Below are positions 7,374-16,428 of a stretch of DNA of 64,000 bases, in pieces. The stretch spans positions 248,001 through 312,000 of the forward strand of contig NZ_BMDT01000002.1 in the NCBI RefSeq assembly GCF_014635985.1, read 5' to 3'. The notes under the pieces are model-generated. The model saw only the letters and a list, made by a program, of their open reading frames with translations, was not told the origin of the DNA and did no database searches. Both the position numbers and the translations under genes were made by a program. Origin of the DNA: Enterococcus alcedinis. Lineage in GTDB: Bacteria; Bacillota; Bacilli; Lactobacillales; Enterococcaceae. Positions within the stretch are counted from its first letter, which is position 1; each line of letters opens with the position of its first letter.

Positions 7374-8330
7374 CTAAATACTCCAGTCTAAAATCGGCCC
7401 AAATGGCACGATGCGATTTGGATTAATCGTTGGATGACTGCCATAATAGTGGTGTTTAATATGGTAGAAATTGACCGTTTCTTTAATTCCTGGATAATTG
7501 TAGAGCTCTCTTGTGTAGCGCCATAAGTTTGGGTATTCTCTTAACTCACGAAGATTGCATTTAAAATGCCCATAATAAGCGGAATCAAAACGAACCAACG
7601 TCATGAATAAGCGCCAATCGGCTTCGGTTAACTGCTCACCAACTAAATATTTACGAGTACTCAAATGTGCTTCTAATTCATCTAACACACCGAATAACTT
7701 TTGAACTTCTTCTTCATACACTGCTTGTTCTGTCGCAAATCCAGCTTTATAAACCCCGTTATTCACGCCATGATAGACCTTGTCGTTCATCGCATCGATT
7801 TCTTCACGTAAGTTTTCTGGATAGTAATCCCCCAGCGTCGCACCAACTTCATCAAAAGCGGAATTGAGCATACGCATAATTTCAGAAGATTCATTGTTAA
7901 CAATCTTACCGGTTTTTTTGTCATACAAAACAGGAACGGTTACACGACCACTATAATTTGGTTCGGCGTGTGTGTACACTTGATGCAGATATTCAGCATT
8001 TAATATCGGATCGGGAATGACCCCCTCGCCCGGCTCAAACGTCCAACCATTTTCAAGCATATAAGGATGCACAACCGATAATGAAATCATCTCTTCTAAG
8101 CCTTTTAATTTACGCATGACTAACGCACGACTTGCCCACGGACAAGCATAAGAAATATATAAATGGTAACGATTTGGTTCGGCTTTAAAGCCACCTTCAC
8201 CAGTCGGTCCTGCACTTCCATCTGCCGTTACCCAATTACGAAATTGTGAATCTTTACGAACAAAGTGTCCACCTGTGCTTTTCGTATCGTACCACTGGTC
8301 ATGCCACTTACCTTCTACTAATAGTCCCAT
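7374..8330 (-). CDS. Glutathionyl-hydroquinone reductase (Xi-class GST, YqjG/ECM4 family)
   Basis: A 318-residue glutathione transferase-like enzyme that reduces glutathionyl-hydroquinones to hydroquinones. The N-terminal thioredoxin fold carries the catalytic Cys in YACPWASRA near residue 64. The VPVLYD and NNESSEIMR segments bind glutathione. The helical C-terminal half ends with the family signature HHYYGSHPTINPNRIVPFGP. The ATG at 8330 has an AAAGGGG site eight bases upstream and was chosen over a TTG at 8348. It stands alone. Its presence implies that the cell makes or imports glutathione. The mhqO-mhqD quinone-defence pair at 24-26 kb serves a related chemistry. Confidence 0.9.
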   Translation of the reverse strand: MGLLVEGKWHDQWYDTKSTGGHFVRKDSQFRNWVTADGSAGPTGEGGFKAEPNRYHLYISYACPWASRALVMRKLKGLEEMISLSVVHPYMLENGWTFEPGEGVIPDPILNAEYLHQVYTHAEPNYSGRVTVPVLYDKKTGKIVNNESSEIMRMLNSAFDEVGATLGDYYPENLREEIDAMNDKVYHGVNNGVYKAGFATEQAVYEEEVQKLFGVLDELEAHLSTRKYLVGEQLTEADWRLFMTLVRFDSAYYGHFKCNLRELREYPNLWRYTRELYNYPGIKETVNFYHIKHHYYGSHPTINPNRIVPFGPILDWSI

Positions 8331-8440
8331 TTCTTTTACCCCTTTCAAAAAACTTGATGCTTCTATTATAAATGAGAAAAGAGCATTAGGCGAATGGGAA
8401 GCTTAGTGGGTTATAAGCTAAGTCGTTCAAGTTGTTTTCA

Positions 8441-8491
8441 AAAAAACTCAGCTACTTAATGGATTCATCCATCAAGTAGCTGAGTTTTTAC
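8441..8491. terminator. Strong hairpin terminator downstream of the GH5 gene
   Basis: AAAACTCAGCTACTT pairs with AAGTAGCTGAGTTTT, extended by an inner ATGGA/TCCAT stem, with A-run and T-run on the two sides. It closes the glycoside operon on the minus strand. Confidence 0.88.
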
Positions 8492-8497
8492 TACAAT

Positions 8498-9661
8498 TTA
8501 AATTTTCGCCCATTTTTTTGATAGGCAACGACTAAGGTCCCATGAATCCCAGCCATACCAAGCCGGTTCGTTAATCGTATCAATGTTCAATTTATAGGTC
8601 CAAAAGAAATGACCCTCACCGATATTCCAAGTTGCAACTGATTTTTGCCACAATTGTTGATACGCTTCAACTAACTCGCTTGTCGCTAAACGATTATTTG
8701 CCTCAAATGTTTGTTGCGTAGGATTAATGCCTCCTTGCGTATCGACCCCAGCTGTGTAGGAGTTAAACAATGACCACTCACCAACAAAAACGGGTATATA
8801 CGCTGCAACCTCTGCCAGCTCTTTTCCAAGGCCATCTAAATAAGTTAAGTAAGATTCGACTGCTTGTTTCGTTCCTTCCATTTCAGCAAACATTAAATAT
8901 TGATGGGTATCAAGCATAACATTTTCAAAAGAACCACTTTCAAAGAAATCTTTCCAAGCGTGTAACTCAAAAGCATCATGAAAGGCAATGACTGTTTCAG
9001 GCAATAAAATCACTCTTAATTGTTTGTAAGCTTCACGATAAAATTGCTGTAAAAAAGACATGGTTAGTGGGCGACTTCCTTCTGCCATTTTAACGTCTCG
9101 TGCTTGATAACGATCGAGTGGACGCATAATTTCCCACATTTTTTCTGTAATCGGTTCATTAATTGGCTGAATACCCCAAAGCGCTGGATGATTTTTATAT
9201 CTAGTAGCCAGACTCGTTAGAACGGAAAGAACAAATGTCACGTCCGTCTCCTCTTGTCCCCATTTACAGACACCTGAAATCCCGCCATTATCAAAACCAT
9301 TTTGGCTTCCTGGAACGGTATGTAAATCAAGCAAAATACGAATATCATAGGCTTGTGCCCAATTAAAAGCACGGTCTAAATACTCAATCCCTCCGACAAA
9401 TGGTGGTCGATCACCAAAGATAAAATACGGAACAGGTATCCGGATAAAGTTAATCCCTTCTGCCTGCATTCGAATGAAATCCGCTTCTGTCATAAATTCT
9501 GCCCGATGCGTATTGATTCGCGCTTCATAGGCTTCTTTCGATAGATCATGTGCCAAATAATATTCATCATCTGCTGGCGTATCGATAAATAATTCAGGTG
9601 TCATCCATTTTTCTAGCACGAGCCATCCACCCAGATTGACGCCTTTTATTTTTGTTGTCAT
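8498..9661 (-). CDS. Glycoside hydrolase family 5 (exo-beta-1,3-glucanase/cellulase-like)
   Basis: A 387-residue cytosolic TIM-barrel hydrolase with no signal peptide. The start KGVNLGGWLVLEKW and FIRIPVPY are typical of the GH5 branch that includes yeast exo-1,3-beta-glucanases. LLDLHTVPGSQNG forms strand 3. The acid/base Glu lies in PINEP (about 168) and the nucleophile Glu in VFVGEWSLFN (about 300). The ATG at 9661 is eight bases after GGGAG and is preferred to the one at 9667. It is the last gene of an operon with a symporter and a GH43 enzyme, so it likely acts on imported beta-linked oligosaccharides; the exact linkage is not visible. Confidence 0.82.
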   Translation of the reverse strand: MTTKIKGVNLGGWLVLEKWMTPELFIDTPADDEYYLAHDLSKEAYEARINTHRAEFMTEADFIRMQAEGINFIRIPVPYFIFGDRPPFVGGIEYLDRAFNWAQAYDIRILLDLHTVPGSQNGFDNGGISGVCKWGQEETDVTFVLSVLTSLATRYKNHPALWGIQPINEPITEKMWEIMRPLDRYQARDVKMAEGSRPLTMSFLQQFYREAYKQLRVILLPETVIAFHDAFELHAWKDFFESGSFENVMLDTHQYLMFAEMEGTKQAVESYLTYLDGLGKELAEVAAYIPVFVGEWSLFNSYTAGVDTQGGINPTQQTFEANNRLATSELVEAYQQLWQKSVATWNIGEGHFFWTYKLNIDTINEPAWYGWDSWDLSRCLSKKWAKI

Positions 9662-9680
9662 TGTCATTACTCCCGTTCTG

Positions 9681-11048
9681 TTATTGATTTTTTCTCTGAT
9701 TTAAATCAGCAACCATGCCTTCAAATTCACCGTCTAGTTTATAGAAAAATAATACTAATAAAATCACCATGTTAATTGCGATTGGCAACACCCAGAAAAC
9801 AAAGTTAATACTGATAAGCGCTTGTGCCGACTGTACTGTTGCTTGGCCTGCATAACCTCCTAATGAAAGAATCACTCCCAGTAAAGCCGATCCTAAACCA
9901 TTTCCAACTTTATAGCCGAAACTGCTTGCACTGTTCGTCAATCCTTCCATTCGCAATCCAGTCTTCCACTCGCCATAGTCAACCGTGTCAGAAACCATCG
10001 CCCACATCACCGCTCCTGAAAAAGCGCCTCCAATTCCACGCACGATACTTGAAGCATAAATCCCAAAGATCGAACCACCCAGCACCACAATTAAAACGGT
10101 TCCAATTGATTGGATAATTAAACCAATTCCCATTGAATTTCGCTTACCTAAACGTTTGACGAATGGTGCGACTAAAAACATACTTACAATCTGCGCGATA
10201 TTCATTAATGAATTAATCATTTGTGCAATCTGGTTGTTTCCTAAAATACTTTTTGCATAATAAACGGTTGAACCTGTCGTTAATGCCATGTTAATAAATA
10301 GTAACATTAAAATGCCCGTGACCATCATCCAATATTTATTTTTGAAAAGCGCCTGAATGCCTTCTTTAAATGAAATCTCTGTCGATTCTTCATTAATTGG
10401 TTTTACACGCTCTTTTGTACCAAAAAAGTTAATCATAAAAGCCAAAACAGCAAAGACACCAAAGATACTAAATGTTTTGGTCCACGCACTCGCATCATCA
10501 CCAAAATAATTGACGAGTGTTAAGGTATAAGAGTTAATAATGAGTGTCCCTAAAGTCGCAAGCAAATTGCGGAAGATACTGAGAACACTGCGTTCATATG
10601 GATCTTGCGTCATTAGCGCATTTAATGATGAATAAGGCACATTGATTGCCGTATACAACACACTTGATACCAAATTATACGTTAAGAAAACATAAATGAG
10701 TTTCCACGTGCTCTCCCATTGGGTTGGTACAGAAAAGAGCAACACACCTGCAACCCCGAAAGGTATCGCCATTCTTAAAATCCACGGACGCGCTTTTCCA
10801 TACTTCGTCTTCGTTCGATCCACAATCATCCCCATCGCAACATCCGTCAGGCCATCTAAAAATCTTGAAATCAACATAATAAACCCGACAGCTGCTGCAT
10901 TTACGCCCGCGTAATCGGTGTAATAAAACAATAGATAAGTGGTCATGGCTGTATAAATAATATTACAGCCAAAGTCACCAAATCCATAAGCAATGCGTTC
11001 AAGTACCCCTACTTTTGTTGTGTCTTGTAACTCCATTTGATTCTCCAT
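9681..11048 (-). CDS. GPH-family sugar:cation symporter
   Basis: A 455-residue transporter with about 12 membrane helices. It belongs to the glycoside-pentoside-hexuronide:cation symporter family (melibiose, xyloside and glucuronide carriers): an N-terminal RIAYGFGDFGCN, the cytoplasmic loop DRTKTKYGKARPWI between helices 2 and 3, and the second-half motif DYGEWKTGLRMEG. It would import the oligosaccharide that the flanking GH43 and GH5 enzymes cleave, coupled to sodium or protons. It lies 18 bases after the GH43 gene and 19 before GH5, in one operon under the AraC regulator at 12934. Confidence 0.9.
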   Translation of the reverse strand: MENQMELQDTTKVGVLERIAYGFGDFGCNIIYTAMTTYLLFYYTDYAGVNAAAVGFIMLISRFLDGLTDVAMGMIVDRTKTKYGKARPWILRMAIPFGVAGVLLFSVPTQWESTWKLIYVFLTYNLVSSVLYTAINVPYSSLNALMTQDPYERSVLSIFRNLLATLGTLIINSYTLTLVNYFGDDASAWTKTFSIFGVFAVLAFMINFFGTKERVKPINEESTEISFKEGIQALFKNKYWMMVTGILMLLFINMALTTGSTVYYAKSILGNNQIAQMINSLMNIAQIVSMFLVAPFVKRLGKRNSMGIGLIIQSIGTVLIVVLGGSIFGIYASSIVRGIGGAFSGAVMWAMVSDTVDYGEWKTGLRMEGLTNSASSFGYKVGNGLGSALLGVILSLGGYAGQATVQSAQALISINFVFWVLPIAINMVILLVLFFYKLDGEFEGMVADLNQRKNQ

Positions 11049-11066
11049 TGATTGTACCTCCGTTTT

Positions 11067-12716
11067 TTATTTTGATTCGACTTTGTAGTAAGAAAAATCA
11101 GCATAAGAATCCCGTTGATGGGCATCGACTGAACCTATAAAATTAAATAACCCCGTAAAACCACCAATCTCTCCTGGCTCGCCATTCACGCCCTCGTCTG
11201 ACAAATAACTAACATCGATTTTGTGCCCTAATCGCATCCATTCCTCTTCATCAAATAAGCGATATAAGAAACCAGCTTGCCCGTTTTCATAGATGATTTT
11301 TAGTGATACTTCTCCTGTTGGAATCGTTATTCTCAAATACGGAGATTCAATTCTTTTACCATGTTTCGCTTGTAATAGTGTTAAAACAGGAACGTTTTTT
11401 TCTTCAGAATAAGTGACATGAAGATAAATCCAATTATTCGAATCATAATACAGACCGAGCCCTGCTGTTTCAGAGTAGTGATCGGGTTGAAAAACGACGC
11501 GTGTTTCGACTGAATAGTCGAATGCTGTCGCTCGTGTAGCCATAATTGCCGGATTCATTTGTGAAAATAAGGAATCTGCGCCATGAATTCTTAAATGTCC
11601 AGGATTCTCAGTCGTATTGACCCAAGTACTTTCTTGATTACGATAGGGTGTCATAAAACGTAAATGATAAGACGCATTAAATGAATCGAAAACATCATGA
11701 TTGATTGGCGCTAGTATTTCGTGATTCGTTATGGCTTCTGTTGTCATTTTGGCGAGGTTGCTACCATCTTTCATTTCTAACCAATCGTCGGCTGTCCATG
11801 TCATCTTTTGGATCGATGTTTCTCTTCCTAAAGGATTGAGCAATGTATTTTCTAACGGACGTGACATTAAATGTGGCATGTACCATTCGCCATTTGGTGT
11901 TTCTACAAGTGAAGCATGACCCGCTTTTTGCATGATTGATTCTGGATTATAACGATCAAACCGCCCGGCATCTGGATCACCTAATGAAAACAAATGACGT
12001 GGGGAGGACGTAATGATTGGTTCCCCAGAAGGATGTGGCGTATAAGGTCCAAAAATATTTTTCGAACGTCCGATTTCTACCCCATGTGCATAACCGGTCC
12101 CTCCTGCGGCGATAACTAAATAATAATACGCCTTACGTTTATAAATTTGTGGCGCTTCTGCGCAACCACGTGTCGTGAAGCCATGATTTATACGATGCCA
12201 TTTCCCAATAATACCGCCTTTTGCTAAATTCACTTCTGCAATGACAATATGACCTGGGGCTTGATATCCTTCTCTTGTCTCCCATTCTAAGATGGCGACA
12301 TATTTCTTACCGTCATCATCATGATAAATTGCCGGATCAAATCCAATAGAAGTCAGATAGATCGACTCCGACCATGGGCCATGGATGCTATCTGCAGACA
12401 TGGCATACGAATCCGAATTAAATTCTCGTCCAGCCATGTTCACCATATGTGAATAGGCCAACCAATATTTCTTAGACTCCTTGTCGTAAGATAAATGTGG
12501 AGCCCAAATACCTGCCGGTGTGTTCGTCCCCCTCAAATCGACTTCACCTTTTTTTAAGACATAATCAATCAATGTCCAATTCGCCAAATCGGTTGATTGA
12601 AAAATTTGAATGGCTGGATTCCAATGAAATGTTGATGTTGCAAGATAATAGACATCTCCTACTCGAATAATCGACGGATCCGGAGCCATTCCGGGAATAA
12701 TTGGATTTTGAATCAT
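11067..12716 (-). CDS. Glycoside hydrolase family 43 beta-xylosidase/arabinofuranosidase
   Basis: A 549-residue intracellular enzyme. The N-terminal five-bladed propeller carries the three expected acids: the base Asp in APDPSII (about 12), the pKa-modulating Asp in GFDPAIY, and the acid Glu in GCAEAPQIY. The sequence DPSIIRVGDVYYLATSTF is typical of the xylosidase subgroup. From about residue 330 a beta-sandwich domain follows, as in family members of this length. With no signal peptide it acts on imported oligosaccharide. It is the first gene of the operon; AraC-type control and a candidate CcpA site lie upstream. Xylosidase versus arabinofuranosidase cannot be decided from sequence alone. 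Confidence 0.88.
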   Translation of the reverse strand: MIQNPIIPGMAPDPSIIRVGDVYYLATSTFHWNPAIQIFQSTDLANWTLIDYVLKKGEVDLRGTNTPAGIWAPHLSYDKESKKYWLAYSHMVNMAGREFNSDSYAMSADSIHGPWSESIYLTSIGFDPAIYHDDDGKKYVAILEWETREGYQAPGHIVIAEVNLAKGGIIGKWHRINHGFTTRGCAEAPQIYKRKAYYYLVIAAGGTGYAHGVEIGRSKNIFGPYTPHPSGEPIITSSPRHLFSLGDPDAGRFDRYNPESIMQKAGHASLVETPNGEWYMPHLMSRPLENTLLNPLGRETSIQKMTWTADDWLEMKDGSNLAKMTTEAITNHEILAPINHDVFDSFNASYHLRFMTPYRNQESTWVNTTENPGHLRIHGADSLFSQMNPAIMATRATAFDYSVETRVVFQPDHYSETAGLGLYYDSNNWIYLHVTYSEEKNVPVLTLLQAKHGKRIESPYLRITIPTGEVSLKIIYENGQAGFLYRLFDEEEWMRLGHKIDVSYLSDEGVNGEPGEIGGFTGLFNFIGSVDAHQRDSYADFSYYKVESK

Positions 12717-12757
12717 CGCTCATTACTTCCTTTCTCTTTTTATGTATTTTTTGTTTT

Positions 12758-12771
12758 TGTAACCACTTTCA
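12758..12771 (-). promoter_or_regulatory. Candidate cre (CcpA) site of the glycoside operon
   Basis: On the minus strand TGAAAGTGGTTACA matches the cre pattern TGWAANCGNTNWCA except for one central base. It lies 42 to 55 bases before the GH43 start, where CcpA could block transcription when glucose is present. Confidence 0.4.
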
Positions 12772-12885
12772 TCACGCCTTCATCTTAAGAGAATTTCGCA
12801 CAAAGTGACATATCATAATTCAGCAAACTTTTACCATAATCCGTAAATGACTTTTAAATCACTGAGCAAGTCCTGCTTTTTAACG

Positions 12886-12928
12886 ACAAAAAAAGCCTCG
12901 CTACTTTTCATCTGAATGTAGAAGGCTT
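12886..12928 (-). terminator. Terminator of the AraC regulator gene
   Basis: On the minus strand AAGCCTTCTAC pairs, with a small mismatch, with GTAGCGAGGCTT, followed by a run of seven T. It starts six bases after the araC-type stop. Confidence 0.8.
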
Positions 12929-12933
12929 CGTTG

Positions 12934-13830
12934 TTAGATTTTATTTTCTTGTCGGTATTGTTTCGGTGATTGTCCGCTCCAATTTTTAAACTGGCGTGAA
13001 AAATGCGACACATTTTGATAACCAATGACATCGGATATATCACTAATTGAAAGACTTGGTTGGATTAAGAGTGCCTTGGCTTCATTGTATCGAAGTTGAT
13101 CGAGGTAATGTTTCGGACTCACTGAATAGACTTTTTTAAATTCTTTTAGCATGGTACTTTCACTGATACCTAATGACTCGGCAATTTGATGCAACGATAA
13201 ATAACCACGATTGGCATCAATTGGCGCTTTTCGGAATTGACGAAAGTTTTCTTGTAAACTGGCTGCAATTTCTGTTGCCAAGAGCAAAGTGGCATTATTT
13301 GATTTTTTGACATTTTGCTCCGCATGTTCGGCATAATCCAATAAATGAATGATTAATTCGATCATCAATCTTTGAATATTTAGCTTTTCTTTCAAATCAA
13401 AGTTTCCAACATTTAAAATCTCAATATAACTTTCTAATACTGCAAGTAATTGAGGATATGCTTGATTGTTTTTATTTAAAAATAAAGGACAGTACATTAA
13501 TAATTTTTGTTGAATGATTGGGTCATCAATATCAAAATGAATACAGAAATAAGTCATTCCTTCTTTTGAGATACACTGATTTTCATGAGCTAAACCCGGA
13601 AAGATTAAAATCAAATCTCCAACTGTAAAATCATAAGAAGTGCCATTCAAAATCGTCCGTTGTGTGCCTGACAAAACATAATTAATTTCAAAAGCAAAGT
13701 GCGTTTCTCGTTCCGCTTTCCATAGATAGGGAACGGTTTGCTGGTGTCCTCCAAATAATTTAATATTCGTATAAATATTTGGTGTATGGACAAGAGATTT
13801 TAACCAATCAGGCGTGATATTCAACGTCAT
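12934..13830 (-). CDS. AraC-family transcriptional regulator with sugar-sensing cupin
   Basis: A 298-residue regulator. The N-terminal cupin (about 25-110, with GDLILIFPGLAHENQ) would bind the inducing sugar. Two helix-turn-helix motifs lie at the C-terminus (LHQIAESLGISESTMLKEFKK and ISDISDVIGYQNVSHFSRQF). The frame is open upstream to 13908, but a likely promoter (TTGCCT, 17 bases, TAAGAT) lies inside that stretch, so the ATG at 13830 behind AGAGGAG was chosen, though this spacing is short. It lies upstream of the GH43-GPH-GH5 operon on the same strand, separated by a terminator, and most likely activates it. Confidence 0.85.
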   Translation of the reverse strand: MTLNITPDWLKSLVHTPNIYTNIKLFGGHQQTVPYLWKAERETHFAFEINYVLSGTQRTILNGTSYDFTVGDLILIFPGLAHENQCISKEGMTYFCIHFDIDDPIIQQKLLMYCPLFLNKNNQAYPQLLAVLESYIEILNVGNFDLKEKLNIQRLMIELIIHLLDYAEHAEQNVKKSNNATLLLATEIAASLQENFRQFRKAPIDANRGYLSLHQIAESLGISESTMLKEFKKVYSVSPKHYLDQLRYNEAKALLIQPSLSISDISDVIGYQNVSHFSRQFKNWSGQSPKQYRQENKI

Positions 13831-13934
13831 CGCTCCTCTTCTTTCATTCACTGCTATCTTACGCTCTTTCATTCCAACAGGCAATACAGACCTCGGAAAT
13901 TCTGACAATCTCCCCTAACTTTGACTTTTCTATG

Positions 13935-13981
13935 AAACTTTCCTGTAAAGTTTGACGAAGTCTTGCAACAAGAAGTACTAT
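13935..13981 (+). promoter_or_regulatory. Promoter of the fused ABC exporter with an overlapping palindrome
   Basis: TTGACG (13952-13957), an 18-base spacer and TACTAT (13976-13981) form a promoter. The perfect inverted repeat AAACTTT-5-AAAGTTT (13935-13953) touches the -35 box, a good place for a repressor or activator. No obvious regulator gene for it lies next door. Confidence 0.45.
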
Positions 13982-14015
13982 TAAGTTGTTAGGGAAACGA
14001 AAGGAATTTAAATAA

Positions 14016-16343
14016 ATGTTAGAACTTAAAGATATTAAAAAGCATTATACCGTTGGTGAAACGGTCACAAAAGCACTCGATGGCGTTTCTGTCGCTTTTC
14101 GAAAAACGGAATTTGTTTCGATTTTAGGAACGAGTGGTTCGGGTAAAACAACCCTTTTAAATATCATTGGTGGTCTGGATAATTATGATTCGGGGGACTT
14201 AATTATTAATGGGACATCAACAAAATCATTTAAAGATAGTGATTGGGACGCTTATCGTAACAACTCGATTGGGTTTATTTTCCAAAGCTATAACTTAATT
14301 ACCCACCTTGGCATTATTGATAACGTCGAACTTGGGATGACCTTAAGCGGGATTTCAAAAGAAGAACGGAAACAAAAAGCGATGGATGCCTTGATTCGTG
14401 TCGGTCTAAAAGACCATATGCACAAAAAACCGAATCAACTTTCTGGTGGTCAAATGCAACGGGTTGCGATTGCCCGTGCCTTAGCCAATGATCCGGATAT
14501 CTTACTTTGTGATGAACCAACTGGCGCACTCGATTCTGAAACAAGCGTCCAAATTATGGAATTAATCAAGGGGCTTTCAAATGAAAAGCTCGTGATTATG
14601 GTGACGCATAACCCAGAATTGGCTCATGAGTATGCCAATCGGATTATCGAAGTCTCCGATGGAAAAGTGAAATCGGATTCGAATCCACATATCGAAGGTC
14701 AAAAAGGCGATCAATTTGAATTCAAACGGACGAAAATGTCTTTTGCGACCGCTTTGCGTTTATCGTTCAATAATATTCGGACAAAAAAAGGGCGGACGTT
14801 CTTAACGGCTTTCGCTTCTAGTATTGGGATTATTAGTATTGCGGTGGTTTTATCGCTTTCTACTGGTTTCCAAACACAAATTAATGACACCCAATCAAAA
14901 ACGTTGGCGCAATTTCCAGTAACGATTTCGCAAGTCGCCGCTGAATTAACCGCGATGGAGCATCCGACATCCAAAGATACAGACTTCCCAGACAGCGATT
15001 ATTTTACTGTTGAAAAAGGGCAAGAAGATTCCGTCCAACATTTCAATAAAATCGATCAAGAATTAATGGATTACATCAATGAGTTAGATCCAAAATTAAG
15101 TCAAAACATTGGCTTTAGTCGTGCAACAGGCATGAATCTGATTCGAAAAGTTGACTCGACCGTCGAAGCCGTGCGCTTTTCAAATGAATCGGCAACGACA
15201 ACAGGCATGTCTGCGATGAACGCATCGATGGGTGTGGGTGTATCGACTTTCCCAAGAGAACTCGTTGAAAATGAAGAAAGCTTTTTACAACAGAATTATC
15301 AATTACTGGCTGGTAACTATCCAAAAGAAGCGACTGATATCGTTTTAGTTGTCGATAAAAACAACAAAACCAATATTAATGCTTTAAAAAATCTTGGATT
15401 TGATGTCAAAGAAGGTGAAAAAATCAATTTTGAGGACTTCATCGGTACAACCATTCAGCTAGTCAATAACGATAACTATTACACAAAAGTACCAACTGGC
15501 AACTTTTTACCTTCTGAAGTCAATCAAGAGATGTATGACAATCCGGATAACAAAACATTAACCATTACGAGTGTTTTACGTGTCCAATCCGATGCGACGA
15601 TGGATTTACTGGCTCCAGGGATTGCTTACAGTGATACCTTAGCTGAAATGATTATTGAGGAAAATAAAAACTCTGAAATTGTTCAAGCACAAAAGAACAG
15701 CGAAACCAACGTCATGACGAACGAACCGTTAGATGACTTTTCGAAAGAACAATTGATTGGCTACTTAGGTGGCGCAAGTTTCCCAACCAACATTTATATT
15801 TATCCGAACAACTTTGAAGCAAAAGAAGACGTGCTTGCTTATTTAGATGAGTACAACGAAGGGAAATCGAAAGAAGACAAAATTATTTATACCGATTTGG
15901 CTGGCACAATGACTAGTTTAACCGGTGGGATTATGGACGCGATTACTTATGTCTTAATCGCTTTTGCTGGTATTTCTCTTGTCACAAGTATGATTATGAT
16001 TAGTATCATTACTTATACTTCCGTCATTGAAAGAACTAAAGAAATTGGTGTATTAAAAGCTTTAGGTGCACGTAAAAAAGATATCACTCGTGTCTTTGAT
16101 GCTGAAACCTTTATTTTAGGTGTCGCTTCAGGCTCGCTAGGTGTGATTATTGCTTGGCTACTGACCTTCCCAATTAATGCCTTGCTATACAGCATGACCG
16201 ATTTAAAAAATGTGGCCCATTTAAATCCTGTACACGCGATTACCTTAATTATCGTCAGCACTGTTTTAACCATTATCGGTGGGCACATGCCTGCACGAAT
16301 GGCAGCGAAAAAAGACGCGGCGATTGCGTTACGATCAGAATAA
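14016..16343 (+). CDS. MacB-like ABC exporter, ATPase fused to permease
   Basis: A 775-residue single-chain ABC protein. The N-terminal 220 residues are a LolD/MacB-class ATPase: Walker A LGTSGSGKTT, Q-loop FIFQSYN, signature LSGGQMQR, Walker B ILLCDEPTG, and H-loop THN. A membrane helix near 250-275 follows, then a large extracytoplasmic region (about 290-610) and three C-terminal helices in an FtsX-type domain. Proteins with this layout extrude peptides, antimicrobials or lipids instead of importing nutrients. In Firmicutes the permease is often a separate gene, so the fusion is notable. The ribosome site AAAGGA precedes the ATG. The substrate is unknown. Confidence 0.87.
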   Translation: MLELKDIKKHYTVGETVTKALDGVSVAFRKTEFVSILGTSGSGKTTLLNIIGGLDNYDSGDLIINGTSTKSFKDSDWDAYRNNSIGFIFQSYNLITHLGIIDNVELGMTLSGISKEERKQKAMDALIRVGLKDHMHKKPNQLSGGQMQRVAIARALANDPDILLCDEPTGALDSETSVQIMELIKGLSNEKLVIMVTHNPELAHEYANRIIEVSDGKVKSDSNPHIEGQKGDQFEFKRTKMSFATALRLSFNNIRTKKGRTFLTAFASSIGIISIAVVLSLSTGFQTQINDTQSKTLAQFPVTISQVAAELTAMEHPTSKDTDFPDSDYFTVEKGQEDSVQHFNKIDQELMDYINELDPKLSQNIGFSRATGMNLIRKVDSTVEAVRFSNESATTTGMSAMNASMGVGVSTFPRELVENEESFLQQNYQLLAGNYPKEATDIVLVVDKNNKTNINALKNLGFDVKEGEKINFEDFIGTTIQLVNNDNYYTKVPTGNFLPSEVNQEMYDNPDNKTLTITSVLRVQSDATMDLLAPGIAYSDTLAEMIIEENKNSEIVQAQKNSETNVMTNEPLDDFSKEQLIGYLGGASFPTNIYIYPNNFEAKEDVLAYLDEYNEGKSKEDKIIYTDLAGTMTSLTGGIMDAITYVLIAFAGISLVTSMIMISIITYTSVIERTKEIGVLKALGARKKDITRVFDAETFILGVASGSLGVIIAWLLTFPINALLYSMTDLKNVAHLNPVHAITLIIVSTVLTIIGGHMPARMAAKKDAAIALRSE

Positions 16344-16350
16344 TCAATTA

Positions 16351-16393
16351 AAAATAGCTTCCAGACTCTAAGGTTGAGTCTGGAAGCTATTTT
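16351..16393. terminator. Bidirectional terminator between the ABC exporter and dsdX-like gene
   Basis: AAAATAGCTTCCAGACTC at 16351-16368 is the exact complement of GAGTCTGGAAGCTATTTT at 16376-16393, so it ends both converging transcripts. Confidence 0.9.
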
Positions 16394-16428
16394 GCTGTTC
16401 TTATTCAAATAAACTATTTCTTTCATTT

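Noticed and set aside
12831-13043. 70-codon minus-strand frame overlapping the AraC gene end and its terminator.
   Set aside because: It crosses a clear terminator hairpin and lies in another frame of a well-recognised regulator gene.
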